Assembly: GCA_963734125.1 (NCBI GenBank)
Contig: CAVTGB010000011.1
Location: 1-64,000, forward strand
Direction of reading: 5' to 3'
DNA: 64,000 nucleotides
From: DATARH01 sp963734125
GTDB taxonomy: Bacteria; Pseudomonadota; Alphaproteobacteria; ATCC43930; CGMCC-115725
The notes under the pieces were generated by a model. That model searched no databases, was not told the DNA's origin, and saw only the letters and a program-made list of their open reading frames with translations. Each line of letters begins with the position of its first letter. Position 1 is the stretch's first letter. Position numbers and translations under genes: made by a program. This document shows, in pieces, positions 9,283 to 18,845 of this stretch.

Positions 9283-10011
9283 CTATGGCTTGCGCCCAAC
9301 GAAGAGTTCGACGGTTTCGGGATCGGGAATGGCGTCGCTCGGCGCGACGCCGCTCTGATAGGGAATGTTGAACCGCGCGAAAGCATCGATCAGGAGCTTG
9401 GCGGCATCGGGCGGTGCGGCCCCGTCGCGAACGTAAAGCGTGATGCCTATCGCCGGCGCCTCGCCGAAGATCGTTGTCGTCTCCGGTCCCAGCGCCTCCC
9501 AGCCGGCCGTGCGCAGCACATTGGCGATCTGATTGGCATAGGTATAGGCCTCGACATCGTCGGGCACGCAGGACAGCACCACCCGGTGGCTGCCGAACCC
9601 GCGCAGGTCCTCGGCCATGTTCGCCGCGATCGCCGGGTCGATCGCCCGGACCCGGGTTTTTTCCGCCAAGGCACTGATCTGGCTTTCCAGATCCTTGATC
9701 TTGGCGTCCTGGGCGACGATCGCCGCGGCCGCCCGCGCGACGGTCTCGTCGGGCGTGGTGCCGGGCGCGCTATGTAAGAGCCGGCCGAGTCCATCGAGCC
9801 GCGCCGCCGCCGCACCGAGCGCGACCTCGCTGTTACGCTCGCGCCACGCCGTCGTGGCGATCGCGACGGCGCCGCCGATGACGAGCGCGGCCAGCCAGTA
9901 TTTTCTACCGGGCCGCGAGGGTTGCCGCACCAGCGCGACGACGGCGAAGAGCGCCAACGCCGACACCGCGGCGGTCGCCAGCCACGAGAGCACGGCCTCA
10001 GCCCAGGTCAT
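9283..10011 (-). CDS. Membrane-anchored protein of unknown function
   Basis: This 242-residue protein is not recognised. Two N-terminal membrane segments are visible (residues ~8-27 and ~38-55). A helical stretch rich in Ala, Asp, Glu and Lys follows (about 80-120, probably coiled coil: IVAQDAKIKDLESQISALAEK). The C-terminal soluble domain includes RVVLSCVPDDVEAYTYANQIANVLR and ends with an 'IPYQSGV...ETVELFVGRKP' segment. The layout suggests an inner-membrane anchor with a folded domain outside the bilayer. It lies 18 bp after nadE on the same strand, so the two may be cotranscribed. Confidence 0.65.
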   Translation of the reverse strand: MTWAEAVLSWLATAAVSALALFAVVALVRQPSRPGRKYWLAALVIGGAVAIATTAWRERNSEVALGAAAARLDGLGRLLHSAPGTTPDETVARAAAAIVAQDAKIKDLESQISALAEKTRVRAIDPAIAANMAEDLRGFGSHRVVLSCVPDDVEAYTYANQIANVLRTAGWEALGPETTTIFGEAPAIGITLYVRDGAAPPDAAKLLIDAFARFNIPYQSGVAPSDAIPDPETVELFVGRKP

Positions 10012-10029
10012 TGCAGCTCCGGGCGAGGG

Positions 10030-12081
10030 TCACTCGTGGTCGGGCACGCCGGCTTCCAATTCGGCGAGCCAGACCGCGGCATGCGAATCCGAGGGCGCGC
10101 GCCAATCGCCGCGCGGCGACAAGGAGCCGCCCGAAGAGATCTTGGGGCCGTTCGGCAGCGCCGAGCGCTTGAACTGAGATTGCTCGAAGAAGCGCTTCAG
10201 AAAGACCCGCAGCCAGCCCTTGATCGCGGCGAGGTCGAAGGCGCGCCGGGCATCGGGCGGCGTGTTGGCGGGCCATCGTCCGGCTTCGGCATCGTGCCAC
10301 GCATTCCAGGCGAGATAGGCGATCTTGGACGGCAGAAAGCCGTAGCGCGTCGCGTAGAACAGGCTGAAATCCTGCAACGCATAGGGACCGACGATGCTTT
10401 CGGTCGATTGGACCCTACCGTCGGCGCCGGGCGGTACCAGCTCCGGGGAAATCTCGGTGGCGAGGATGTCGGCGAGGACATGGGCGGTCTCCGCGCTCAC
10501 CGCTCCGCTCGCCGCGACAAAGCGTATCAAATGCTGAACCAGCGTCTTGGGCACGGAAGCATTGGGGTTGTAGTGAGACATGTGATCGCCGACGCCGTAG
10601 GTACACCAGCCGAGTGCCAATTCGGAGAGGTCACCGGTGCCAACGACCAAGGCGCCATTATGGTTCGCCAGGCGGAACAGATAGTCGGTGCGCAGCCCCG
10701 CCTGCACATTCTCGAAGGTCACATCGTAGACGCTCTCGCCCCGGGCCGCGGGGTGGCCGATATCGCCGAACATCTGCTTGGCCGCGGGGCGGATGTCGAT
10801 TTCCGCCCCGGTGACCCGGAGCGCCTTCATCAGCCGCCAGGCGTTGGCCTTGGTTTGGGTGCTGGTGGCGAAACCGGGCAGGGTATAGGCGAGGACATTG
10901 GTGCGCGGCAGCAGGAGGCGGTCCATGACCCGGGCCGAGACGATCAGCGCCTGGGTTGAATCGAGCCCGCCCGACACCCCGATCACCAGCTTTTTGAGGC
11001 CGGTGGCCTTGAGCCGCTGGGCGAGGCCCTGAACCTGGATGTTGTAGGCTTCGTAGCAATTGTCGGCGAGCATCGCCGGGTCGGACGGCACGAACGGAAA
11101 GCGCTCGATCCGGCGGCGCAATTCGATCGGCCCCGTGGGCGCCGCGAACGCGAACTCGACCCGGCGGAATGGCGGCGCCGCGGCGAGCGCGGCCCGCGCG
11201 CTGTCGCCAAAGGTGTTGGTGCGCATGCGCTCCTGGCGGATGCGGCCGAGATCGACATCGGCGATCGCGATCTCGGGCGTGGCGCTGAACCGCTCGGTCT
11301 CCGCCAATTCCTCGCCCAACTCGAAAATCCCGGCGTGGCCGTCCCACGCCAGATCGGTCGTCGATTCGCCGGCCCCGGCCGCCGAATACGCGTAGGCAGC
11401 GATGCAGCGCGCCGATTGCGAGGCGCACAACAGCCGCCGCGTCTGCGCCTTGCCGATGACGATGTTGGAGGCCGACAGATTGAGCAGCACCTCGGCACCG
11501 GCCGCCGCGCCCAACCCGCTTGGCGGCTGCGGCACCCACAAATCTTCGCAGATCTCGACGTGGAAGGTGAAACCGGCCGCGCCTTGTTCGGCAAACACCA
11601 GATCGGTGCCGAACGGCGCCACATGCCCGGCGACCGTGATCGTGCCCCCGCGCACCCCCTCGCCCGAATTAAAATGGCGCCGCTCGTAGAACTCGCGGTA
11701 GTTCGGCAGGAACACTTTCGGCACGACCCCGAGGAGTTCCCCGCGGTGGATGACGAGGCCGCAATTATAGAGGCGCCCTTGGGCGCGCAGCGGTGCGCCG
11801 ACGGCGAGCACCGGCGACAGCTTCCGGCTCGCCGCGACCAGCCGATCGACCTGGACCTCGACGGCGTCGAGCACCGCATCCTGAAACAACAGATCGTCGA
11901 TCGCATAGGCCGAGAGGTTGAGTTCGGGGAACACCATGAGGGCCACACAAGACTTGTCGCCGGCGGCGAGAAGAGCCAGCGTTTGGTCGGCGTTCTTCGC
12001 CGGCTCGGCGATCGCGACCTGCGGCACGCAGGCGGCGACCCGCACGAACTGGTGCCGGTAAGGAGAAAAAAACGCGGCCAT
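10030..12081 (-). CDS. nadE: Glutamine-dependent NAD(+) synthetase
   Basis: This 683-residue two-domain enzyme amidates deamido-NAD with ammonia taken from glutamine. The N-terminal nitrilase-like glutaminase has the Glu-Lys-Cys triad in FPELNLSAY, VPKVFLPNYREFYERRHF and VEICEDLWVP. The C-terminal ATP-pyrophosphatase domain has the P-loop GVSGGLDSTQALIV near residue 365, and the conserved GTGDLSELALGWCTYGVGDHMSHYN spread around residue 490. Length matches the long bacterial/mycobacterial-type form. It is essential for NAD synthesis in most bacteria that have it as sole nadE. Confidence 0.95.
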   Translation of the reverse strand: MAAFFSPYRHQFVRVAACVPQVAIAEPAKNADQTLALLAAGDKSCVALMVFPELNLSAYAIDDLLFQDAVLDAVEVQVDRLVAASRKLSPVLAVGAPLRAQGRLYNCGLVIHRGELLGVVPKVFLPNYREFYERRHFNSGEGVRGGTITVAGHVAPFGTDLVFAEQGAAGFTFHVEICEDLWVPQPPSGLGAAAGAEVLLNLSASNIVIGKAQTRRLLCASQSARCIAAYAYSAAGAGESTTDLAWDGHAGIFELGEELAETERFSATPEIAIADVDLGRIRQERMRTNTFGDSARAALAAAPPFRRVEFAFAAPTGPIELRRRIERFPFVPSDPAMLADNCYEAYNIQVQGLAQRLKATGLKKLVIGVSGGLDSTQALIVSARVMDRLLLPRTNVLAYTLPGFATSTQTKANAWRLMKALRVTGAEIDIRPAAKQMFGDIGHPAARGESVYDVTFENVQAGLRTDYLFRLANHNGALVVGTGDLSELALGWCTYGVGDHMSHYNPNASVPKTLVQHLIRFVAASGAVSAETAHVLADILATEISPELVPPGADGRVQSTESIVGPYALQDFSLFYATRYGFLPSKIAYLAWNAWHDAEAGRWPANTPPDARRAFDLAAIKGWLRVFLKRFFEQSQFKRSALPNGPKISSGGSLSPRGDWRAPSDSHAAVWLAELEAGVPDHE

Positions 12082-12305
12082 TGCCTCTAGCCATTCGAGC
12101 GCGGTTCACGATAGCCGCAATCTGCGCCCTCGGACGCGCGCGCGTAAGGGCTGTCGAGACCGCGTTGTTGGCGATTTATCCTCAAAATGAGTATTTCAGT
12201 CAATCCGCGGGCGCGCCTTGGCCCGACGCGAGAATCAATTTTGCCCGGATCCTCATTCCGCGCGGCACGGGGCCAACTCGGGCCCTCAACGCGAAAGGCG
12301 CGCGG

Positions 12306-13916
12306 TTACGAGGCGAGCCGCAGCTCCCCCTGGGAGAAATTCCCCTCCACCGCCCGGGCATCAATCGCTGGCCTGAAAAACCGATAGAGATGACGGCCGC
12401 CTTCCTTGGCCTGGTATAGCGCGATGTCGGCGTTCTTGATGAGCGTCTGCGCATCCAGGCCGTCTTGCGGGTAGATGCTGACGCCAATACTTGTCGTGAC
12501 GCGAAGCTCATGCTCGTCGATGGAATTAATCTCCGCCACCGCCTGCAGCATTTTTTGCGCGATTATGCCCGCGTCTTGCGGTCGTTGCACTTCGGTAAGC
12601 AGCACGACGAATTCATCGCCGCCCTGCCGGCACACGGTATCCGAGCCGCGGACGCAGGCGACGAGCCGATTGGCGACGGCTTGCAGAAGCTTGTCGCCGA
12701 TCGGATGTCCGAGCGAATCGTTGACTTTCTTGAAGCCATCCAAATCGAGGAACAGCACCGCGACATTATCGTTGTGACGCTGCGCCGTGGCGATCGCCTG
12801 GCCGATCCGGTCATCCAGCAGCATTCGATTGGGTAAACCGGTCAAAAAATCATGCTCGGCCAAATGGGTGATCTTTAGCGCCTCCGCGCGAGCCGCGCGC
12901 GCGGCTCGGTCCATATGGCGAATCAGATAGATGGTGAGGCCGATCAGCAGCAACGTTACAACGAGCGTCATAGCCACGATCGTCACCGCGTATGTGCGCC
13001 ATTGGGCAAGTTCGCGGTCCAGATCGAGGCCGACGGTAACGACGAGGGGGTAACTGCCGACCCGGCCATAGGCAAACACCCGGGAAATGCCGTCGAGCGG
13101 GCTGGCCCGCACGAACTCGCCATGGCCATTATTGGCGATGACCGCGGGCCGTGGCGCTCCGGCAACCGAGTGGCCTATATCCTTGATCCCATCCGGACTG
13201 TCGGCGGTGAAGCGCGCGAGAACGATCGCGTTGAGCCCGGACAGCGTCATCATGCCATGCGGCCCCAGATCGATCGATTTGGGGAGCGTCGTCAGCGCGC
13301 TGGGCGAGATCATGGCGATCAAAACGCCGAGGAAGGTCCCGTCCTCAGCCTCGACCCGGCGTGAAATCGGAAAGAAGGGCTGCCCTGAAAGTTCGGTTTT
13401 GGCCGGCAGGCCTATGTAGAGGCCGTGAAATTTTCCGTCCCGCTGGATACGAAAATGCGGGCGGTCGCTCAGGTCGATCGGAGGCGGATGGGCTGCAATC
13501 GTCGTCTGCCGGAGCTTTCCATCGGGGCCGACGATGCTGAGCTGCGCCACCCCGGGAGAAACCAGCACGTTCTGCTGGCCCCAGGCGTAAAGGTCGAAAT
13601 TGCTGCCGTCGTGCCGGATCCTCTCCGCGACGAGGTTCATTTCGGCGTCGATCCCGCGCAGAATGAAGGCGATCTGCTCGCGGAAGGCGATCATCAGGTT
13701 GCGGCTCTGCGAACTGGCGTCTTCGATCGCGTGTTGCCGAAACGTGACGAGCGCGAACCCGACCCGTGCCCACATCGCGAAAATCAAAATGCTGACGACA
13801 ATGATGATGATCCGGCGGGTCGTCCGGATCGAGTGGCGTGGGGCCGTGGCCAAATTTATCGACGACAACAGATTTTCTTCCAGGGCTTGGCTGACCGAGC
13901 CGGCCTCGTCAGCCAT
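12306..13916 (-). CDS. Membrane-bound diguanylate cyclase with periplasmic sensor
   Basis: This protein has about 536 residues. A first membrane helix (IIIIVVSILIFAMWARVGFALV) is followed by a ~260-residue extracytoplasmic sensor of double-Cache type, and a second helix (VAMTLVVTLLLIGLTIYLI). A cytoplasmic GGDEF domain begins at HDFLTGLPNR. The active-site motif RQGGDEFVVLL is intact near residue 430, so it should make cyclic di-GMP. No EAL domain follows. The allosteric RxxD site is not obvious. The ATG at 13916 is preferred; an in-frame TTG at 13958 is possible. The ligand is unknown. Confidence 0.85.
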   Translation of the reverse strand: MADEAGSVSQALEENLLSSINLATAPRHSIRTTRRIIIIVVSILIFAMWARVGFALVTFRQHAIEDASSQSRNLMIAFREQIAFILRGIDAEMNLVAERIRHDGSNFDLYAWGQQNVLVSPGVAQLSIVGPDGKLRQTTIAAHPPPIDLSDRPHFRIQRDGKFHGLYIGLPAKTELSGQPFFPISRRVEAEDGTFLGVLIAMISPSALTTLPKSIDLGPHGMMTLSGLNAIVLARFTADSPDGIKDIGHSVAGAPRPAVIANNGHGEFVRASPLDGISRVFAYGRVGSYPLVVTVGLDLDRELAQWRTYAVTIVAMTLVVTLLLIGLTIYLIRHMDRAARAARAEALKITHLAEHDFLTGLPNRMLLDDRIGQAIATAQRHNDNVAVLFLDLDGFKKVNDSLGHPIGDKLLQAVANRLVACVRGSDTVCRQGGDEFVVLLTEVQRPQDAGIIAQKMLQAVAEINSIDEHELRVTTSIGVSIYPQDGLDAQTLIKNADIALYQAKEGGRHLYRFFRPAIDARAVEGNFSQGELRLAS

Positions 13917-14089
13917 CGGGCGTCGGCTGAAGACCGATGCGGATCGCCGCCCGACCAATTCAAGGAATATTAGCGAAAATCGTGTTCAAGATGCACTCGG
14001 TCAACTAAATCGTGTTTATTACGCGTTTGTCAATGGCGCCGTCACGGAGTTTCCATTCCGTCGAGCCCGGCCGCAACGACGGGCGTCGG

Positions 14090-16453
14090 TCAGAATGGTG
14101 GGCTGGGGCTCTGCGCCTTGCGGATTGCCGCGAGGACGCGCTGCGCGGTAACGGGCGTCTCGTTGACCTCGGCGCCGATTCCCGCGAGGGCGTCGCGCAC
14201 CGCGTTGGCGATCGCCGCCGGCGGCGCCACCGCGCCCCCTTCCCCCATCCCCTTCATGCCGTATTCGGTCGCGCTCGCCGGGTGGTGCAGATGGCCGATT
14301 TTGATCGCCGGCAGTTCGAAGGCGCCGGGCAGATGGTAATCGAGGAATGTGGCGGCGAGCGGCTGGCCGGCCCGGTCATAGGGGATTTCCTCGCACAGCG
14401 CCGTGCCGATCCCCTGGACGACGCCGCCGCGGATCTGCGCCTCGACGATCATCGGGTTGACCATCGTGCCGCAATCCTCGGCGACGGCGAAGTCGAGGAG
14501 TTCAATGGCGCCGGTTTCGAGATCGACCGCGACGACCGCGCCATGCGTCGCATATGAAAAGACGCCGGTGCTGATGCCGGGCTCGTAGGTCGTCGTCGCC
14601 TCTAAGAGCGGCTCGACCCCGGTGGGCAACCCGTCCATCCGCAGATAGGCAACCTTGGCGATCTCGGCGATCGACACCGAGCGCCCCTGTGGCCCGACGA
14701 CCGCACCCTCGGCGCAATGCACCGCGGCGACCTCGCATTGCAGAAGGTGGGCGCCGATCCGCTCGATCTTGTCGCGCACCATGCGGCTGGCGCGCGCCAC
14801 CGCGCCCCCCGACATCACCATGCTGCGCGAGGCGAAAGTGCCGAACCCGTAGGCGGTGCTTTCGGTGTCGCCGTGGCGCACCGAGATATGCGCCGGGTTG
14901 ATGCCGAGTTCCTGATAGGCGATCTGCGACAGCGTCGTCTCCAGCCCCTGCCCGTGCGACTGGATGCCGACCATCAGGACGAGACTGCCATCGGTCAGCA
15001 CCCGCGCGGTGCAGCTCTCATAGCCCGGGATGATCTCGGCGCCGCGCGAGGCAAATTCGGCGGCGCCGTGCGCGGTCTGCTCGGTAAAGCTGGCAAACCC
15101 GACGCCGACCAGACGACCATCGGGCTCGCCCCGGCGCTGGCGCTCGCGGATCTGCGACACGTTCAAGAGTTCGGTGCAGAGCCGGACGCTCGCCGGGTAA
15201 TCGCCGGTGTCGTAGCGCATGTCGGTGACCGAGATGAACGGCATCGCGCCGGCCGGCACCATGTTCTCCATCCGCACCTCGGCAGGGTCGCGCCCGACCG
15301 CGCGCGCCACCTCGTCGATCGTCCGCTCGATCGCAAAGCAGGCGCCGGGGCGTCCGACCCCGCGATAGGGCCCGAGCCCGGCCTTGTTGGTCGCCACCGT
15401 GAAGGTCCGCGCGCGGTAGTTCGAAATCGTGTAGGGGCCCGGGAGACACCGCGCCGCCATGTTGGCCTCCTGGTAGGGCCCTTGCGGCCAGAGGCCATAG
15501 GCGCCAGCATCGACGATGATCTCGGTGTCGATGCCGAGGATCCGGCCCCTCCGGTCGGCGTAGGCGGTCAGCTTATAGTGGTGGTCGCGGGTATGCGCCC
15601 CGGTCAACAGGTGCTCGGTGCGGTCCTCGATCCAGCGCACCGGATGATCGAGCTCAAGGGCGAGCGCGGCGAGGATGATTTCTTCCGGGTAGAGCCGCGC
15701 CTTGGGGCCAAACCCGCCGCCGACATCGGGCGCGACGACGCGGATGCGGCGCTGCTCGATCCCGAGGAGTTCGCCCAATGCGACGCGCAGCGTGTGCGGC
15801 GTCTGGGTCGAACAATAGACGACGACCTCGTCGAGCCGGTGATCGCGGTAAGCGAGGACCGCGCGCCCCTCCAGCGGCGACCCCGACTGCCGGTTCATCC
15901 GGTATTCGCGCTTGACGACGATCTCCGCATCGCGTGCGGCGGCCTCGATGTCGCCGCCTTGGACGGTTCGCTCGAGGTAGAGATTGTCGCCCCACGAATC
16001 GTGGACGACCGCACCCCCGCCGCGCAGCCCCTGGGGCGCATCGACGACGGCCTCCAACGGCTCGAAATCAACGATGACCGCGGCGGCGAGGTCTTCGGCC
16101 GCGGCGCGGGAGGGCGCGACGCAGGCGGCGATCGCCTCGCCGACAAAGCGCACCTTGTCGGTGGCGAGCGGCGGCATCGCGGTGGTGCGAGCGCCGGCGG
16201 CGTGCGTCACGATGCGGATCGGCTGCATGCGCGGCAGATCGGCCGCGGTGAAGACGCGGCCCCGCGCCTCGGGCGGGACGGTGATCCCGCGAATCCGGGC
16301 ATGGGCATGCGGGCTGCGCAGGAAGACGACCTCGTGCGTCCCGGCAATCTTGAGGTCGGAGACAAACTCGCCCCGGCCCCGCAAGTGCCGGTCATCCTCC
16401 TTGCGCAGGAGCGAGGCACCGACGCCGTATCGGGTCTTCGCCGTTACCACCAT
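14090..16453 (-). CDS. Xanthine dehydrogenase family, molybdopterin-binding large subunit
   Basis: This 787-residue CoxL/XdhB-type subunit is the Mo-cofactor-binding, substrate-hydroxylating part of a molybdenum hydroxylase. It shows DVGGGFGPKARLYPEEI, the substrate-loop region PYRGVGRPGACFAIER and the C-terminal cofactor motif GMKGMGEGGAVAPPAAIANAV. The loop is not the AYxCSFR of form I CO dehydrogenase, so CO oxidation is not indicated. The ATG at 16453 is chosen because GGGAGG lies six bases upstream; an open frame continues further but is without a start signal. No medium or small subunit gene is adjacent. Confidence 0.88.
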   Translation of the reverse strand: MVVTAKTRYGVGASLLRKEDDRHLRGRGEFVSDLKIAGTHEVVFLRSPHAHARIRGITVPPEARGRVFTAADLPRMQPIRIVTHAAGARTTAMPPLATDKVRFVGEAIAACVAPSRAAAEDLAAAVIVDFEPLEAVVDAPQGLRGGGAVVHDSWGDNLYLERTVQGGDIEAAARDAEIVVKREYRMNRQSGSPLEGRAVLAYRDHRLDEVVVYCSTQTPHTLRVALGELLGIEQRRIRVVAPDVGGGFGPKARLYPEEIILAALALELDHPVRWIEDRTEHLLTGAHTRDHHYKLTAYADRRGRILGIDTEIIVDAGAYGLWPQGPYQEANMAARCLPGPYTISNYRARTFTVATNKAGLGPYRGVGRPGACFAIERTIDEVARAVGRDPAEVRMENMVPAGAMPFISVTDMRYDTGDYPASVRLCTELLNVSQIRERQRRGEPDGRLVGVGFASFTEQTAHGAAEFASRGAEIIPGYESCTARVLTDGSLVLMVGIQSHGQGLETTLSQIAYQELGINPAHISVRHGDTESTAYGFGTFASRSMVMSGGAVARASRMVRDKIERIGAHLLQCEVAAVHCAEGAVVGPQGRSVSIAEIAKVAYLRMDGLPTGVEPLLEATTTYEPGISTGVFSYATHGAVVAVDLETGAIELLDFAVAEDCGTMVNPMIVEAQIRGGVVQGIGTALCEEIPYDRAGQPLAATFLDYHLPGAFELPAIKIGHLHHPASATEYGMKGMGEGGAVAPPAAIANAVRDALAGIGAEVNETPVTAQRVLAAIRKAQSPSPPF

Positions 16454-16588
16454 CGCCGCCTCCCGATGCAGCGCCACCCCAAGCCTCAATGAAGCCACAA
16501 CCGAAAGAGTTTGACAAATCCGGACAGTTCCTGATATGTTCACGAACGCTGGCAACACGAGCAGGGCCACATTTAATTTTGCGCTCCT

Positions 16589-17359
16589 ATGGAAAAATCG
16601 TCCGAAGAAATCCATTGCGCCGCGGGTGATCTACTCATCTTCGTCGATGATACGGGGCACGAGTCGTTCGGCAGTCAGCGCTACTTTGGGCTTGGCGGGT
16701 GCGCGGTGCTGGCCGAGCATTACGGCAGGTTGAAGGGCCTGTGGATGGATGTGCGCACCCGCATTAAGAGCCATCCTGACGCTCGCCTTCATGCGTCGGA
16801 TAAGTCAATCCGCACGGACGCCAATTTCAGGATTTTAGCGGATTTCTTCTCGGATCGCTCTTTCTTGCGGTTTGCCGTTATGAGCGTGGAGAGCGTTGTC
16901 TTGCCCGACACGATGCATCCCGCCACACCGGTAACCGGGGCTATTCAAGAAGACATAAAGCTTCTAGGGAATTTACTTCCCTGCAATACTGTTTCACTTA
17001 TATTGGAAAGCTCACAACGTGCTGATCCGATCCTCAAGCAATGTTTTTCGGAATTGGGTCCCGGTAGTATTCAATTAGCAAAACCGCTTAATCATTATAT
17101 GATGCCCAAAAGCGGCGGTGAACCTGGGCTTGAAATCGCGGATTTCATCATCAACGCCGCCGGAAGCCAAATCCGAAGGCATCTACGTGGGGAACAAGGC
17201 CCTGCACCTGACTTTTTTGATGTGTTCTGTCGGCTACCGCCAGAGGGATGTCTGTTTTCAATAATTGGAGCGGTCACAGATGACGCCCAGAACCAGGCCG
17301 TTCAAATACTGCGCTTTCGATTAGGCGATATCCCGCATTTTGGCTCGGCTTCACCCTGA
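16589..17359 (+). CDS. DUF3800-like protein
   Basis: This 256-residue protein opens with LLIFVDDTGHESFG, the acidic strand expected for DUF3800 (IDESG-like), and later has GLEIADFIINA, matching its second conserved acidic motif. DUF3800 proteins have a predicted RNase H-like fold and often occur in mobile or defence contexts; their activity is not established. Base composition is more AT-rich than neighbouring genes and codons such as TTA and ATA appear, which suggests recent acquisition. It stands alone between a molybdenum hydroxylase gene and a convergent esterase gene. Confidence 0.65.
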   Translation: MEKSSEEIHCAAGDLLIFVDDTGHESFGSQRYFGLGGCAVLAEHYGRLKGLWMDVRTRIKSHPDARLHASDKSIRTDANFRILADFFSDRSFLRFAVMSVESVVLPDTMHPATPVTGAIQEDIKLLGNLLPCNTVSLILESSQRADPILKQCFSELGPGSIQLAKPLNHYMMPKSGGEPGLEIADFIINAAGSQIRRHLRGEQGPAPDFFDVFCRLPPEGCLFSIIGAVTDDAQNQAVQILRFRLGDIPHFGSASP

Positions 17360-17379
17360 TAGCGAAGCCGAGCATGTGG

Positions 17380-17460
17380 GGCGGATGAGCGAAGCGTCAT
17401 CCGCCGGACTACGGCGCCTGAATGGCGGAATGCCCCCGGCCTTCGCCGGGGTTGTCCGCC
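17380..17460. terminator. Two hairpins between convergent genes
   Basis: The first hairpin (17380-17405) pairs GGCGGATGA with TCATCCGCC around GCGAAGCG. The second (17424-17460) pairs GGCGGAA..CCCCGG with CCGGGG..TCCGCC. They fill the gap between two genes reading toward each other, as expected for a shared terminator. No T-tract follows, so they could equally be dispersed palindromes. Confidence 0.45.
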
Positions 17461-17470
17461 CTACAGCGCG

Positions 17471-18616
17471 TCAATCCAACAGCGCGAGGTCGATCGCGTC
17501 GCCCATCTTGCAGTAGCCGCTGTCGGATGGGTGCAGCCCGTCGCCGCAATCGTCGGCTTCGCGCATCTGCGTCTGGATCTGCGGGTCGCGCAGCGCGGCA
17601 TCGAAATCGGCAACGCCGTCGAAGGCGCCCGACTCGCGGATCCAGTTGTTGACCGTGACGCGGTGCTTCTCGCGCGTCGGGTTCCACGCATTGGCCATGA
17701 AGGTCTCGTTGCCGAACGGGGTCAGGGTCGCGCCGATCAGCTTGACCCCGGCGCTGTGGGCGCGCACCGCCATCTGCGCGAGGCCGGCGATCATCTGGTC
17801 GCCGGTGACTTCCTCCTCGGGCTTGGCCCAGCGGTTGCGCAAATCGTTGGTCCCGAGCATGACGATCGCGTGGGTGACGCCGGGCTGGGCGAGCACGTCG
17901 CGGTCGAAACGCCGCAGCCCGCTGTCGCCGCGCAGATCGTGCAGGATGCGGTTGCCGCCGAGGCCGTTATTCATGACCCCCATCGGCCGGCCCCCTCGCG
18001 CGACGAGGCGCCGGGCGAGCTGATCGGGCCAGCGGCAATAGGCGTCGATCGTCGAGATGTTGCCGTCGGTCAACGAGTTGCCGAGCGCCACGACGCCCCC
18101 CGCTTCGCTCCCGGCCAAGACATCGACGCCGCACAGGAAAAACCACTGATCGGTCAAATTGCCGACCGGCATCACGGTCTCGGCGGCGAAATTGCCGGGC
18201 GGCGAAATATAGTTGGTCTGCCGGGCGTAGCGCCCGGTGATCTGAAAGTTGGCGAGAACCTCGCCCGGCAGGTGAATGCTGACCGCGAGATCGGCGAGCG
18301 CCGGTGCGCCGAATTCGACGGGATCGCTGAACTGCACGGCGCCGGCGGCGATTACGGTGCCGTCGCCGCCGCGGAAGGTGAGCTTCTTGTCAGAGCCGGC
18401 GACGATGGCCGGGCCCTTGTCGCGCAGTGCGATCCGCCCCGCGCCGACCACCAGAGGGCGGTTGCCATAGGCGTTGGAAATGCGCACCCGCAGCCGCTCG
18501 CCACCAAGGCTGAGCCTCGGGTTCATCCGCAGCGTGTGGTTGTTGAAGCCGACCACCCCTTCCGCCGGCGCCGGCGCAGCCGCCCAAGTCCCGACCCAAT
18601 GCCTGTTGCCCTGCAT
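17471..18616 (-). CDS. SGNH/GDSL hydrolase (lipase/esterase type)
   Basis: This 381-residue protein belongs to the SGNH hydrolase superfamily. All four blocks are visible: ALGNSLTDG (catalytic Ser, block I), NNGLGGNR (Gly, block II), MLGTNDLR (Asn, block III) and DGLHPSDSGY (Asp and His, block V). The first ~190 residues are a beta-rich domain starting HWVGTWAAAP, typical of secreted SGNH relatives, yet no clear signal peptide precedes it. The ATG at 18616 is chosen because GGGAGGA lies seven bases upstream. The natural ester substrate is unknown. Confidence 0.85.
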   Translation of the reverse strand: MQGNRHWVGTWAAAPAPAEGVVGFNNHTLRMNPRLSLGGERLRVRISNAYGNRPLVVGAGRIALRDKGPAIVAGSDKKLTFRGGDGTVIAAGAVQFSDPVEFGAPALADLAVSIHLPGEVLANFQITGRYARQTNYISPPGNFAAETVMPVGNLTDQWFFLCGVDVLAGSEAGGVVALGNSLTDGNISTIDAYCRWPDQLARRLVARGGRPMGVMNNGLGGNRILHDLRGDSGLRRFDRDVLAQPGVTHAIVMLGTNDLRNRWAKPEEEVTGDQMIAGLAQMAVRAHSAGVKLIGATLTPFGNETFMANAWNPTREKHRVTVNNWIRESGAFDGVADFDAALRDPQIQTQMREADDCGDGLHPSDSGYCKMGDAIDLALLD

Positions 18617-18738
18617 CGAACTGTCCTCCCCAGCGCGAAAATTATGAAACGATCGTGCCGCCCTGTCGGCCGCAACCAAAATCTTTTTATCCCTCCCCAC
18701 GCCGAAGCGTTGCCCGGTCAGGCGCGAACGCTCCAACT

Positions 18739-18829
18739 CGTCATCCTCGGGCTTGACCGGGGATCTCCGGCAGATGCCCACGGATCAGGTCCGTAGGCTG
18801 AGGCCCACGGGTCGGGCCCGGCCGTGACG
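18739..18829. repeat. Dispersed palindrome, class A copy 2
   Basis: Begins CGTCATCCTCGGGCTTGACC and ends GGCCGTGACG, the same boundaries as the units at 9187 and 32223 but with a longer centre. It is the first element in the 450-bp gap 18617-19064, which otherwise holds a gene remnant and a hairpin. Confidence 0.5.
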
Positions 18830-18845
18830 AAAGAGAGGGGTTGCC

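Noticed and set aside
14090..16453. Form I CO dehydrogenase large subunit
   Set aside because: The active-site loop is PYRGVGR, not AYxCSFR, and no CoxM or CoxS gene is adjacent.
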